From Dryococelus australis (lineage: Eukaryota; Arthropoda; Insecta; Phasmatodea; Phasmatidae): a DNA stretch of 64,000 nt. This document shows positions 9,725-20,670 of the stretch, in pieces. The stretch covers positions 210,174,709 through 210,238,708 of the forward strand of contig CM057009.1 of NCBI GenBank assembly GCA_029891345.1, given 5' to 3'. Each line of letters starts with the position of its first letter. The first letter of the stretch is position 1. Under the pieces are notes generated by a model. It worked only from the letters and a program-made list of their open reading frames with translations. It was not told the DNA's origin and searched no databases. The translations under genes were made by a program, and so were the position numbers.

Positions 9725-9944
9725 CGTAGTCGGCGCAGAGGAGATGGCGGCGAAGGTTATCCCAATTTCGACTGGTATCTGTTTGTTACGGTTGTTTTTA
9801 ATTTGCAGGCACGAGCGAGATTGAGTTGCTGTTGCAGTTTAAAATAATGTTTGAACGGTATGTTATGTGTTTTAATTTACAGGGGCCAGTGAAACTGTGT
9901 AGCTGGTTGATTTAAATTACATATGTGAGTGTGAATGGTATGCT

Positions 9945-10280
9945 AGTTGAATTAAGTTTAAATTAATATTTAATTGACTTGCTTTTTGATTCAAGTTTAA
10001 ATTAATATTTAATTGACTTCCTGTTTGTTTCAAGTTAAAAATTAATGTTTAATTGAGTAGCTCTTTGATTCTAATTAAAATTTATGTTTAATTGAGTTGC
10101 TGTTTGATTCAAGTTTAAATTAATGTTTATTTGAGTTGCTGTTTGATTCAAATTAAAACTAATATTTAATTGACTTGCTGTTTGATTTAGTAAAAAAAAA
10201 AAATGTTTCAGTTAAAAAAAGTTCGGATGACTTACTGTTTGTTTCAGTAAAAAAAAAAATTAAGTTTGACTGATGTGTTG
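9945..10280. repeat. Tandem repeat, about 39-bp unit, about eight copies
   Basis: Units follow AATTGACTTGCTGTTTGATT then CAAGTTTAAATTAATGTTT with small changes. Later copies degrade into poly-A. Could be a minisatellite or a subterminal array of the neighbouring virus-like element. Confidence 0.7.
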
Positions 10281-10329
10281 TTTGTGTAAACATCCATTCA
10301 CAATCTGGAAAAAAGCCTAAAATTGTCAA

Positions 10330-10600
10330 GTAGGTCATGATGCGTTCGCCCGGTGACTACGGGTCGACTTGCATCTGTTGCATCCGTAAAACTTGGATCT
10401 GCCAGTTTCAATTATTGCGGTAAATTTATTTTTAAAAAAATTACATTCATTCACGATCCCGAAGAGGCATAGCGCGGTCGTGTCTGCCATGACCGGTTCG
10501 GCCGGCGGCGGATGCAATTGCATACGCTGTTGCTTTCGCGGACTTTGGACCTGCCAGTTTCGAGTGTTGAGGTAATTTATAAAAAAAAGTTATTGCGTAT
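10330..10600. repeat. Two-copy direct repeat
   Basis: The words GCATCTGTTGCATCCG...GATCTGCCAGTTTCAATTATTG (about 10371-10420) and GCATACGCTGTTGCTTTCG...GACCTGCCAGTTTCGAGTGTTG (about 10520-10570) are diverged copies about 150 bp apart, each followed by GGTAATTTAT or a similar word. Confidence 0.45.
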
Positions 10601-10839
10601 ACATAAAAATAAAAAATCTATATGGTTACATTTATAAAAAAAAGTTGAATTTTTAACTGTACAATGTTTTACCGTACCCTTTTAGTGATTGCGTAAATGT
10701 GACTATATAATAAATGGTTAAAATTATGAAAATATATTAATAATGATTAAATATTCTCTTTAAAATCAATAAAAAATTATTCATCGCGAATCGCGTGTAT
10801 TTAAACAGGGACGAGAAAAAGGCGAAAAAATTTATATTT

Positions 10840-11290
10840 TTGGATACACGATAGGAAACTTTTAGCAATAGTTACTTTTGGCACCTAGATATACCACGGG
10901 AAACAAATGGGGTCTTTTACCCTATATTCCGTTTTCGGTTTGTATACGCTATAAGAAATAATTGGGTGTAAGTCGAAATTTCTCCCCCGACTCGAAACAA
11001 GTGGGGTGTGGCATCAATTTCCCCCCTTCCCGCTTGGATACGCAATGTCGTCCTTTTCGGTCCTGCGTGTTTTGTCACCTGGATACACAAAGGGAAACTT
11101 TTGGTAAAAACCAACTTTTTCAAGGTGCGCTGGATACGCAGGGGGAAACTTTGGAATTTAACTGGGTTTTTCCCGGTCGTGGTTGGATACGTAGTTGGCG
11201 GTTTTTTGTCTTGACTTTTTTTACCATTGGATATGTAATGCAATGGTTTTTGAGTGATTTATATACGCAATACGGAACAATCACCGGAAA
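10840..11290. repeat. Imperfect tandem array with TGGATACRCA...GGGAAACTTT core
   Basis: About ten decayed units of roughly 45-55 bp share TGGATACGCA followed by GGGGAAACTTTT-like words (clear at about 10848, 11035, 11080, 11129 and 11184). The array lies just downstream of the protease end. Role unknown; it may be a subterminal repeat of the Polinton remnant or a host satellite. Confidence 0.5.
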
Positions 11291-11389
11291 ATGTACAGAA
11301 GAAAGTTCGAAAGTCTGCCCCATCATAATCAAAGTTATAGACATGACTGATACTCTGTAACTAAGTGTGCTACCTTTTTATTTATTAAA

Positions 11390-11752
11390 TAATTGCTGCG
11401 AACGGAACCATAGGCACAAGTATCCACAATTCGACTGACTCGGAAGTTGCTCAGTTTGATAGTTATATCTCATTTTCATACTTCCCAGATACTTTCTCAA
11501 TTCCATAGGTGCACGCAGAATGCCGAAGCTATCAAATTACTCGACGGTGTTTCTGTTTTCTGTAAGCAGTCCAGTGAGTTCTGTGTCCTTTACTGGTATC
11601 CAAATAAACCACTGCACACTCTCAACGTTTAGCGGTAATTTATCACACATAAATACCGTGCTAAAATTTCGAATTTTTAATTTACAACCAAACTTAACTA
11701 TGTCTACGTTAGTAAGAGAGCGTTTAGGTAAATATTTTAAGATCATCTCTTT
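11390..11752 (-). pseudogene. Adenain-type cysteine protease of a Polinton/adintovirus-like element
   Basis: This is the maturation protease that cleaves capsid precursors in adenoviruses and Polintons. On the minus strand the frame starts near 11746. The catalytic His lies in THWTAY (about 11570), the acidic-residue region in FDSFGILRAPMELRKYL (about 11500-11538), and the Gln and Cys in QLPSQSNCGYLC (about 11415-11440). The seven-residue Gln-to-Cys spacing equals that of adenain. A frameshift follows the His region and a stop precedes FDSFG, so it is inactive. It lies directly downstream of the phospholipase gene on the same strand, a typical Polinton neighbourhood. Confidence 0.8.
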
Positions 11753-11804
11753 TTTCCCTTTCGACTGTTGTTTCGCTTCCTTCTGCCTCCGCCTACATTA
11801 TATT

Positions 11805-12325
11805 GCCTTAATATAGAACTTGTCCTTTTTTTTACCACTCGTGAGTGTTTCCATTGCCTCATTGTGTCTAATCACTTCTGTTAATTACTTATGTTGGTTT
11901 TTCGCTGTGTTGTATGCTCGTGCAATACTACTAACTCCGCCGATAAGTCCACCCAAAGCCTCAGCGCACGCTATAATAGAGGAATTATTCCACCTCGCTT
12001 TAAATTTCATGATATTTGAAATGCCCAAAGCAGCAACCTATCGCCGAACTTTGATTGTCTCGATTTAGCAATATTCTTTGCTTTATGTACAAGAATTAGA
12101 TCTGCAGCGTGTCTGTCTCCCAATTTATCGCTAGTAGAGTATGCTATGTCGTGCTCTCGGCAAACGGAATCTAATTTGTTTATTACCTTGTAGTTTCGTG
12201 CCAAGCGTTTCGCTAATTTCTTGCCGATGCCACAGAAATTATATCCCGGCAGATTAGCCTCAAAATGTAGGTTTTTATGATACTGTTCATCAATCCACGT
12301 CTCTTCTTGATGTTACTTCTACGAG
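11805..12325 (-). pseudogene. Phospholipase A2 domain protein (Polinton/adintovirus capsid-associated type)
   Basis: Secreted-type PLA2 domains in virion proteins hydrolyse membrane phospholipids during entry. The minus strand shows the calcium-binding loop LPGYNFCGIGKKL (about 12215-12254) and the catalytic CREHDIAYS helix with its His-Asp pair (about 12130-12162), then DRHAADLIL. Downstream come a Gly-rich hydrophobic segment (ALGGLIGGVSSIARAYN) and VIRHNEAMETLTSGKK, a C-terminal pattern known from Polinton homologues. A stop at 12007 and another near 11885 break it. The same PLA2 type occurs in parvovirus VP1, but the tail and neighbours point to a Polinton. It is divergent from the ATPase that begins at 12487. 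Confidence 0.8.
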
Positions 12326-12486
12326 GCCTCACACCATACTGGTGTTAATTACATTCCACATTGCTACTTTATACACAACGGCCCCTCCAAATTGCTGCTT
12401 CTGCATTAGCTAACATTGCAGCATGCCATTGAATATATATACTAATATATAAATACCGCTACTCTAAAGTACTTTGTATCAGTCTT

Positions 12487-13170
12487 ATGAAAATCGTTAG
12501 AAAAGTTGTTAGCCTTCCCATCAACATTACGCCTGAGGACAAAGCCGTCACTCCCGAATCTCGACATGGCATCCTGTTGCCTAATACGGCGAGAGGGTTG
12601 ATTAGATCCGGGTGTAGTAAAATGTGCATCTTGCTAAGCTTACTGGAAGAAGAGAACAGTCTTCAGTTCGGAAATTTAACCCTTATTCCAAATCTTTACA
12701 CAAGCCCAAATACCAGCGCCTGGAGCTAATTTTACGTACCATTGATGGACTGAATTAGTATACTTACAGTGATAAGAAAACTGTCGTACCTCCGAGAGAA
12801 GTCTGGCCTAACTCTCTTTATTTTAGCGATGTTGTTTGCGAGAAGCAAAAGTGAATGCAAGAATATTTTTTCATAGGAAGGCATGCAAAGGAAGATTAGT
12901 TTTATCTTTGCCAGACTTACTCACGCATACCAAAGCAGTTGATGCGTGACAATTAAAACATGTTTGTTTTGTTTCGCATGGACAAGTTAAACTTGCGCCA
13001 TGCATATTCAGATAATGTAAACATCAACATGACATTTGAGAATTTAAGGACATATGTGCATTGTATTGGCGCGAGCCACATGGATAACTTGGGGTAGTCA
13101 AAGATTTTTCCCTACTCTATGGAAGGTACAGACGTGGTTTTTATCAGCTCATTACAATATACCAATAAGG
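12487..13170 (+). pseudogene. Polinton-type genome-packaging ATPase (FtsK/HerA superfamily)
   Basis: This ATPase pumps DNA into capsids in adeno-like and Polinton-like viruses. From ATG 12487 the pattern LLPNTARGLI / SGCSK / ILLSLLEEENSLQFGNL matches the Walker A region and following strand, with the P-loop partly lost (final Thr is Met). A frameshift near 12700 leads to HKPKYQRLELILRTIDGLN. The Walker B region is SLYFSDVVCEKQK (about 12810-12850). Next come GRHAKED, CQTYSRIPKQLMRDN and LFRMDKLNLRHAYSDNVN, then YGRYRRGFYQLI as C-terminus (about 13120-13150). At least three in-frame stops occur (near 12850, 12896 and 12950). Order and spacing fit a full-length ancestor of about 220-240 residues. 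Confidence 0.82.
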
Positions 13171-13171
13171 A

Positions 13172-13975
13172 ATGAGCTACGTTATTTCAAAATTTGGCCA
13201 CGGCAGGCTGAAACATCGCAGACAACATGACATCTGTCTTGTGCAGTCGGAAGATGGGCACTGCGATGCAGGTGGAAAAAGAATTTAAAATGTGGTATAC
13301 CCCAAACATGATGGTGGTGTAGACAACAAGGCGTATGTTCAGAACACAAATTCCGAAACGCTTAAAATTCTGTCCAATATGGTGGGCTCAATCTCCATTA
13401 AATTAAACACATTCCATGTAGACAATGCTATTTTGCTGGCAAAGAAACTCGAAAATATGGACAACCATCTAACAGAAAAACTTAAAGGTGCATTAATATC
13501 ACCTCTCGCTAAATTAGAAGAAACTGTAAAAAAAAAAAAAACTTACTACCTGCTCCAGCCTCGAACCCGTGACCTGCTGTGCAGAAGTCTAAATTGCAGC
13601 GGTCCACGAAGAATATTTAAGCAGGGATGTGTACACATTCAGACGTAGTCTGCTCACCTTATAATTTCAGTGTCAATTGTTTGCATCATGAATAACGGCT
13701 ACCGAGTGTCGAAATGACGACACGGCAGTAAAAATAATGTAACTGTTGACGAAGTTGAAAAAATACTGAATGCGAAGCTCGTAAAACTAGAGGCTGCAAT
13801 TACGGCAAGTAATCGCTGCTCTCGCTGGCATGACTTATAATGATGTTTCGTGGAAACACTGTGTGCATGTACGTAAATCAATAGATAAGAATCGGGAACA
13901 TATTCGTGATAAACTGGAAGAGTATTGGCATAAAACTACTGGCCAGTACGCTTCGGGAGGTCTCGAATCCGCATA
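13172..13975 (+). pseudogene. Polinton-associated structural protein (DGxxD...KRLxNV...VDNKAYV motif), broken
   Basis: ATG 13172 (MSYVISKFGHGRLKHRRQH) opens immediately after the ATPase. The pattern SEDGHCDAGGKRI, a stop at 13285, then VVYPKHDGGVDNKAYVQ resembles the conserved module of a Polinton/adintovirus protein often linked to coiled-coil or fibre-like structural roles. The 13292-13648 frame then gives an amphipathic helix (LLAKKLENMDNHLTEKLKG). A poly-A run at 13527-13541 and a segment with tRNA-like B-box (13545-13690) look inserted. Beyond it the coding character resumes (VDEVEKILNAKLVKLEAAI; KSIDKNREHIRDKLEEYW) to a stop at about 13975. Assignment of the helix-rich tail to the same gene is inference. 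Confidence 0.55.
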
Positions 13976-13984
13976 GCTGAAATA

Positions 13985-13985
<1 letters not shown>

Positions 13986-14041
<56 letters not shown>
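13986..14041. repeat. (TA)n microsatellite, about 28 units
   Basis: Uninterrupted TA dinucleotides directly after the Polinton remnant. Long palindromic AT tracts like this are cruciform-prone and length-variable. Confidence 0.97.
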
Positions 14042-14043
<2 letters not shown>

Positions 14044-15206
14044 GTTGGCTGCAGACTGGAGTGCGTGATCTGGCAACTTCTCTCTTCACAGTACAACCAT
14101 GGAACTGGCACCCGTCGAATTTTACTGCGACAAGCTCTCCCCTCGACGGCTCTGCACTCGTCCTTGCAATAAGGGCCGACCCACGTGTCCGCCCTTTGCA
14201 AGAGGGGTGCGTTGCCTCGTAAGAAACACAGGTGTCCCCAACTTCTGCATTCATACTTCAACCCCCTGTCTGTGCGGGCCAAGGGGCGTTTTTTGTTCTC
14301 AATAAATGTGTTAGGTGTGCCTGCAGTTGCGCAGGGCCAAGCCTACCTGCCCAGGAGCTCTCTTTTGTCAAGAATGAGGAGAAGCGAACACGTGCACACA
14401 CACGCTATTGAAATGTTTTATTCCGCCCTTTCAGAAGGACTGCTTACCCGCCACGCAGATGCTGGCGACAGTGGTTAATTCAACGTAGACGAATGGCAGA
14501 GACATAGTGGCGAGAGCCGTTCTTCCTTACTGTAGACTACTGAAGAGTAAATACTGCTAGCACTGTTGATTTTTGCCATTGCTCATTTTTTATCGTGTAT
14601 GTTAGTTTGCAAAATCACATTCGGTAATCTGTTTTTGCATTTGTCTATTTTTTTTTAGTATACTCATACAAGATAAATTTTTTTATCTACAAAGATTTAC
14701 AATTGCACTATATTTTCCTCATAATTACAAAATACTGGCACTTTTATTTGGTCTTAGAAACCACTTGGGATTTTTTTCATTTCCAAACCAAACACTTATA
14801 TTGATCAGGATAAGACACAAATACATATAAATAGGAATATTATTTTGGTTTAACTGATTTAAAAAAATTATATTTCCAATCAAGACATAAATTATGCTGC
14901 TGGGGCACTTGCATACTTACACTAAAGAAAAAATAATTTACCTATGATTACATGAAAAACTTATTATTACATGCCTATGAATAAAACAAATATACTTAAA
15001 CAGAAAAAAATAATTTACCTATAAATATGAAAACATCTTACTGCTGGTATGTATATCAGATAGAGAAAAAAATCGTATATAAATATTCTTATTGCATGTC
15101 TATGACTAATTGTCAAAAACTTGTATAAATATAATTATTCTTTTGTCCTCTTCACGCACGCACAAGCGTATGACTTTTTTTCAACACCTTGCTCTGACAC
15201 ATATCC
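14042..15206. other. Gene-free stretch
   Basis: 14.06-14.5 kb is unusually G/C-rich for this window, with open frames on both strands but no recognised domain. 14.5-15.2 kb is AT-rich, with several weakly similar words around ATTTACCTATGA/TATAAATA (14930-15080). Nothing further supported. Confidence 0.4.
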
Positions 15207-15850
15207 CGATATCCGAGTGGTCTCAAACATTGGTCTGGCGACCACCAGATTCGGCGGTTCAATCCCGCCCTTGCCACAGTAATTCTTTGAGCTTCACAAA
15301 ATAATAACTACTAAAAAAAGATGGCGGACGTACACCAGCGTCTCCTAGCAGGCGATGAAGGAAACAACAACATAGCGGCGGACACACCAGCGCTCCCTGG
15401 CAGGCGATGAGCGAACTATACCACAAACAAGATCGCGGACCAGCACCCCTGGCGGGCGATGGAGGCATCAAAGATGGTAGCAACACACCAGCACCCCCGG
15501 CGAGCGGCCACCAAACTATGTAGATGGTGGGCGAACGCGGCAAGAAAGAAGAGAGAAAGGAAAGAAAGAATGTATAAGAGAAAGAAAATGGGAATACTCG
15601 GAAAATACCCATGGCATTATAGAACACGTAAAAATTAGACAAAATGATAGAGCATGAGAAAATAAGGTGAAATGATAGATCAGGAAAAATCCAGGTGGAA
15701 TGATAAAGCAATAAAATGAAATACTGGCTGCCAAGATTGCGGACACGGCATACTGGCTGACAAGATAGCCACCGGACATATAATGACAGAGGCAATATGG
15801 CGGCGTTGCCGCAATATTGGATCCTCAATCCTCAAGCCCCTAGCCCTTGT
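15207..15850 (+). repeat. tRNA-headed composite repeat with AAGATGGCGG-type tandem units, copy 1
   Basis: The head GATATCCGAGTGGTCTCAAA...GGCGGTTCAATCCCGCCC (15207-15272) has tRNA-like A and B boxes (B box GGTTCAATCCC), so it derives from a tRNA. It is followed by about four units containing AAGATGGCGG/CACCAGCGCTCCCTGGCAGG (15318-15525), a purine-rich stretch with GGGAATACTCGGAAAATACCC, and a tail with ATACTGGCTGCCAAGAT words. A second copy with the same order lies at 45607-46370. Confidence 0.6.
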
Positions 15851-16179
15851 CGCCAAAGGTACTATTCCCTATTACTGATGGGTGGTTATAGATAAAGGGG
15901 GGGGGGGGGGACTAAGGTCAAGAATAATTTGGAGGTAAGCTACTGGAGTTGTACAAACTGGATGTGGTTAAGAGGAAGGGGGTGGAGTGCACATGACTAA
16001 TGCTGACCGAGGCTTGCCGACTAAGGATGACCAGTGCCAGGCATGTCCTACTCCAGTGGCATATCCGAGAGGGGCAAGAATAAAGCACAACTTTTAATGC
16101 CCTGTCATAACATATTAAAGGTGTGATACTTACTACTAGAAAATCAAAATTACAGATGGTCCTTAGTCTGCAAGGTGGT

Positions 16180-16620
16180 TAGTGGAACTTCGACGAATTA
16201 AAGAGCAATTAGAAGATGGCGGTTCGATCGAAACGAGTAATTACAAGATTAGTGCACCTGGCGATAAAAGATTTAATCAAATGACGATACGAAAACAAAA
16301 CTGCGGCAAAAGTAATCATCGCCCTTTGCATTCAAATATATAAATGATCGTAGTGCCCAAAACAAATGGCAAACAAAAATTAAACCAAATAAAAACAAGA
16401 CTAAATGGTTGGTAGAGCATCGGCGAATTAAAAAGCAATTGAAGCAATCTTGTGGGAAATATTTAAACACATATTGTGGGTGAAAACAATTCACACACAA
16501 AAAATGGCGGGTGAAGCTTAGGAGAATTAAAAAGAAATGGTTGAACATTGATGAGAAATTATGTAAACATAATGATCAAGATCAATCTACACACGAAAAA
16601 ACAAAGACGGCAACTGGATA
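16180..16620 (+). repeat. Imperfect tandem repeat with GAATTAAAAAGCAATTG core
   Basis: Units at about 16192, 16423 and 16522 share GAATTAAARAGMAATTG-like words and an ATGGCGG motif; other sequence between them is diverged. It may belong to the same broad repeat class as the tRNA-headed element. Confidence 0.4.
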
Positions 16621-18095
16621 ACAAGACACTAAGGTGGGTTTACGATTGACTTAAAAGAATAAGTGTGCCGTGTGCTTATGATATAAATCAATGTGTTCAA
16701 GGGTAGCCCATTCATTTATGACTCTTGTGTAAGGGTTTTGACGGGTCTTGTGCGTTCTTGGCGTGACTTAAGAGATGGTTATATTTTATATCTTAAGTAG
16801 AAGTCAAGACGAAGTAGCCAATCAGAGCACAGCGACAGTTGTTGGCGGGAAACTGTATTTGCAACTTGTATTTAGGTTGCCATATTGTGAAATCGTACGA
16901 AAGTAATTATTTTAATCGAGAGACAGTATACTCTCGGTTTAAAGAATAGTTCATGGTCATGTTTTCTTTCGTGGAAGAGATTATTGAATTTTATTTAATG
17001 AACATTTTTAGATTTATTGATGCCAATGTCTAATGTCGGCATCGGCTTCCCCTCCTATAAGATTTCACGAGTTTTTTTTTAACGATTATACAAACAGTAA
17101 CCACAAGTAATTAATGTAAATTTTCCATTTTGCCAGGTTGTTTAGGTTGCTTACATTTCCTACGATTTTGATGGGCTCGACTTAACAGTTGCTATATCAA
17201 TCATAAATTGCACATCTTCTTATAGTAATTTTCCCTGTGCTTATCGAGTCATTAATTAAAAGTCTTAAATCTTCAGTCTTTAATCGGAAACAAACCTTTC
17301 ATGGTAATGATAATGATGATAATAATAATAATAAAACGTCTCAATATTTTTTTTTTTTTTACGAAGTTGAGGTACTATCACCTTCTCTTAGACTTAACCA
17401 CTTTGCATAATAAAACAAAACACATATTTTTTTGAAAAGAAATAGAAATAAAACAATAACACAAAACTTAATTTCTACTATAAAATTATAAAGAAGCTTA
17501 TATGAGATATATAAAAGCAACATACATAAAATAAGAATAACCTGAATAGTGAACTTGCAGAATTTCTCTTTACACATACCTGCATACACAAAACCACATA
17601 CACACATGGCATATATTCATATACACATAATATTGTACTATTTATTATAATTAACTACAAGATAACATCAACCAGCAAAAATTCTAAAACTGATATATTT
17701 TTTAAGGATTACTGAAGGAAAGAAAATCACACCAATTAACTATTTAAACATGGGAAAAGACAAAAAAAAAAATTAATTAATACAAAATATATTAAAAATT
17801 ATAATATAAGATGTCTAAAATTATCAGATACCTAAAAATATACACAAAATAAAATATTAATGCAATGTTTACTCGCACACGCTTATTCACTCATCTAAAC
17901 GCCTACATTAAGAGTACATTTAAATAATTAAACAATAACATAAGCAACAGAAACATCACTACAGTCGTATTAAGCAGAAAGCAAATAAGTTACAGGTATT
18001 ATAAAAGAGGAGCCTCCACAATAAATATTGTTTATATAAAACCCACATTTAAAGTTCATTTAAATATTTAAAGAGTGATCAAGCTGTTACCGCGT
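16620..18095. other. Gene-free stretch
   Basis: Contains a patch with AGCCAATCAGAGCACAGCGACAG (16815-16840), a word common in MITE-type elements, a short (AAT)n run near 17320, and long AT-rich sequence from 17.4 kb. No coding region is supported. Confidence 0.4.
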
Positions 18096-18099
18096 GGTT

Positions 18100-19005
18100 T
18101 TTTTATTTAGTAATTGAAATTGTATTTCTTGCTTCCTGAGTTAAGCAACTTCAAAGTTTGATTGGGGTGACGATGAAATATGAAGCGAAAAATGAGTTGT
18201 GTTTTGGTACTAGAAGCTTTTGTTGATCGGAAGAATGAGTGTTTGATGCATTGGGCGATAAGATACGAGGCAAAAGGTATCGAGGACATCTTGTTAAAAT
18301 TATTTTTTTGACAAGCAGTTATTGTGCAATGATCGTCGATTTTTTTAAATCAAGCCATGAGAGAGTATGTCTGCATTTAGTGATATGGTCTTTCTCTTTA
18401 AGATTAAAAATAAGTCGTACGCAGCTGTTCTGTATTCTCTGAAGTCTCTGAGATAGATCTTCATGCAGGTCACTGAAGACTATATCAGCATAATCAAGGT
18501 GTGCAATTATTAATGATTCCGTTAAGGTTTTCCTCAATTTCGCAGTTAAAAATGTTTTAAGCCTTCTTAATGATTGTAAAGTGACATTTGTTTGTCTACA
18601 GATGTAAGTGACATGCTCTCTCCGTGTTAAAGTTTCACTTAATTTTACACCTAGGTTTTTTACGGACTTTGAAAGAGGAATCGGCTCGCCTTCAAGTATG
18701 ATATTAGAGGCGCAAGTGACTTTTGGTGATATGAGTAGTTTCTTGGATCCAATTATAATGCTCTGGAAGTTCTTAGGGTTTAATAGTAGCCAGTGCTTTA
18801 TTGACCATTCTAAGATGTTTGACAATCCATGTTTAATTGTGTCAATTAATGGAGTAATATTACCGGGATGAGCAGGCACGTAGATTTGCAAGTCGTCTGT
18901 ATAAAAATGGCATTTACAATGTTTTAGTACCTGAGGTAGGTCATTAATAAAAATAGAAAATAAAAGGGGTCTCAGAACAGAGCCCTGGCTTCTTAGACCC
19001 TCAAC
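18100..19005 (-). pseudogene. Non-LTR retrotransposon (LINE) reverse transcriptase, C-terminal half
   Basis: Reads on the minus strand. QGSVLRPLLFSIFINDL (RT block before the active site) lies near 18940-18990 and the catalytic box FYTDDLQIYV near 18880-18910. A 190-codon open frame (18319-18891) follows, carrying SKSVKNLGVKLSETLTRREH, HLDYADIVFSDLHEDLSQRL and IQNSCVRLIFNLK, typical of the RT thumb and connection of CR1/Jockey-type LINEs. Frames continue weakly to about 18110. The 5' part (endonuclease and RT fingers) is missing, the usual outcome of truncated target-primed insertion. The remaining open frame is long, so this insertion is probably among the younger ones here. Confidence 0.85.
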
Positions 19006-19374
19006 AGAAAATCAGCTAGTCACCAAACATATTGAGAGTATACAATATTGTTCATTTATTTTTGTAATTTAAAAAAATACGTTACTTAAAACATAATTAG
19101 TACGGAATTTTTGGTAGGTTTGAGAAAGATACAGGAAATTTTTAAGGGAAAATTAAAAAAAGATTTTCAGGGAGAAAAAGGAAAATTGTGGTTGTGCTCT
19201 GCCATTAGTGGACACTGACACCCAGATTGCATCCGAATTAGAATCCGATGCCTGATGCCCTTGTGCTAAAATGAATTTACTATTAACCCGTTGCTTATGA
19301 GTTCAGGATAATTCTCTAAATACACTTGTAGACTAGGCAGGGTTGCATTGCCGATAAACAATGGTTTGGCCCTC

Positions 19375-19650
19375 AGTGCATGATACATTACTTCATGTCA
19401 TTATGCACTCGCCTCCCACCAAGGCGAACCGGGCTCAGTTCCTGGCCGTGTGACCCCCGGATTTTCGCATGTGGGAATCGTGCCGGACGATGCCACTGGT
19501 CGGCGGTTTTTTTTCTGGGATCCCCCATTTCCCTCCACCCTTGCATTCTAGTGCTGCTTCATACTCACCTCCCTTCACACTCATCGGCTCTCTAGACCTC
19601 GTTGTTAAGAGTCACCCAAATCACTTCACTCAGTCATTTCACATTAATTG
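19375..19650 (+). repeat. tRNA-derived SINE, copy 1
   Basis: Shares with 21409-21690 the B-box region (GAACCGGGCTCAGTTCCTGG), then TTTTCGCATGTGGGAAT, CTGGTCGGCGG, CACTGCTYCATACTCA-like words and CTCATCGGCT. The tRNA head is decayed. The end carries ACATTAATTGAAAT. Confidence 0.75.
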
Positions 19651-20250
19651 AAATACATTTTTGTGACACATATATATATTTTTTAAAGTTTAAACTTGTT
19701 TGTTAAGCAGGTCTATCCAAATTTAAATATAGTGTTACAAAACTGGACACGGAACATCAATATAATTTTAAAAACCGCCCTTCACACTTGCAGTATATTT
19801 AATATTATTACTTGATAGGTTAGCCTTATATCATCTGTGAATGTACTGATCTTCGAACATCCCTTTCAGTGCTGGAAACGGAGTAGTGGCATATAGCTGC
19901 AGCCATAACTGCTACCCCCAGACTCAAACAGTTGGACAGTGGAACAGTTGGTCACTCGAGTAGTTGGACTCTCGAACAGTTGAACACTCGAACAGTTGGA
20001 CACTCAGTCCTTTTTGATACTTGAACAATTGGACGTTCAAGCCTCTCTTCTATGGCAGGTCGTTTGAGAAGAGAAAGGATGGATCACAATTTGCAGCGAT
20101 TTACAGTGTCCTCCAATGCCACCAGATAGACTGGTGAGATCTGAAAGTTTAGTTCAGCCCAAAAGTACAGTTGTCTATTTATTTTTAATCACAGATGTTT
20201 GAAAGATCAAATTAATTAATTTCCCATAGTTAGTGACAAATGTAAAGTGT

Positions 20251-20251
20251 T

Positions 20252-20309
<58 letters not shown>
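20251..20309. repeat. (TA)n microsatellite, about 29 units
   Basis: Uninterrupted TA run upstream of the first pogo/Tigger copy. Confidence 0.97.
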
Positions 20310-20312
<3 letters not shown>

Positions 20313-20670
20313 TAATTACTAATAAGGTTAAGATTCAAAAAGCACAGAGTAGTATTTTGTAAATATCATTCCTTCCCGCACTGATATGTTAAGGTTATTC
20401 TGAATGGTGGGGAAAATGGCAATATGGAATGGATCCATATTTCAACCCATTTTACTTCATGTTTATAGGTCATTCCACATATCAAATTTTGCTCAAAATT
20501 ACTGTCGGCTTTCATTGAATTCAGGTAAAAAATAAACTGAGGAGATAAAATAGGCGCACAGGGCATATATGGCATCCAGAAGATATGGTTAATGTCAGAA
20601 TAGCTGTTCGTTCAAACATAAATGTTTTCATGAAACTACTCGATGTTTTAATGCCCATAAACCCATATTA

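Noticed and set aside
14042-14254. Minus-strand words resembling FDGCQFHGC of the endonuclease-like motif linked to Polinton polymerases
   Set aside because: Only about ten residues match, inside an otherwise unmatched frame that also reads through the TA microsatellite. Could be chance.
13835-14282. Two minus-strand ORFs of about 135 codons with YIYIYI runs
   Set aside because: The runs come from the (TA)n microsatellite; no conserved domain supports either frame.
15259-15828. 189-codon minus-strand ORF
   Set aside because: Lies antisense inside the tRNA-headed repeat; composition follows the tandem units rather than a protein.
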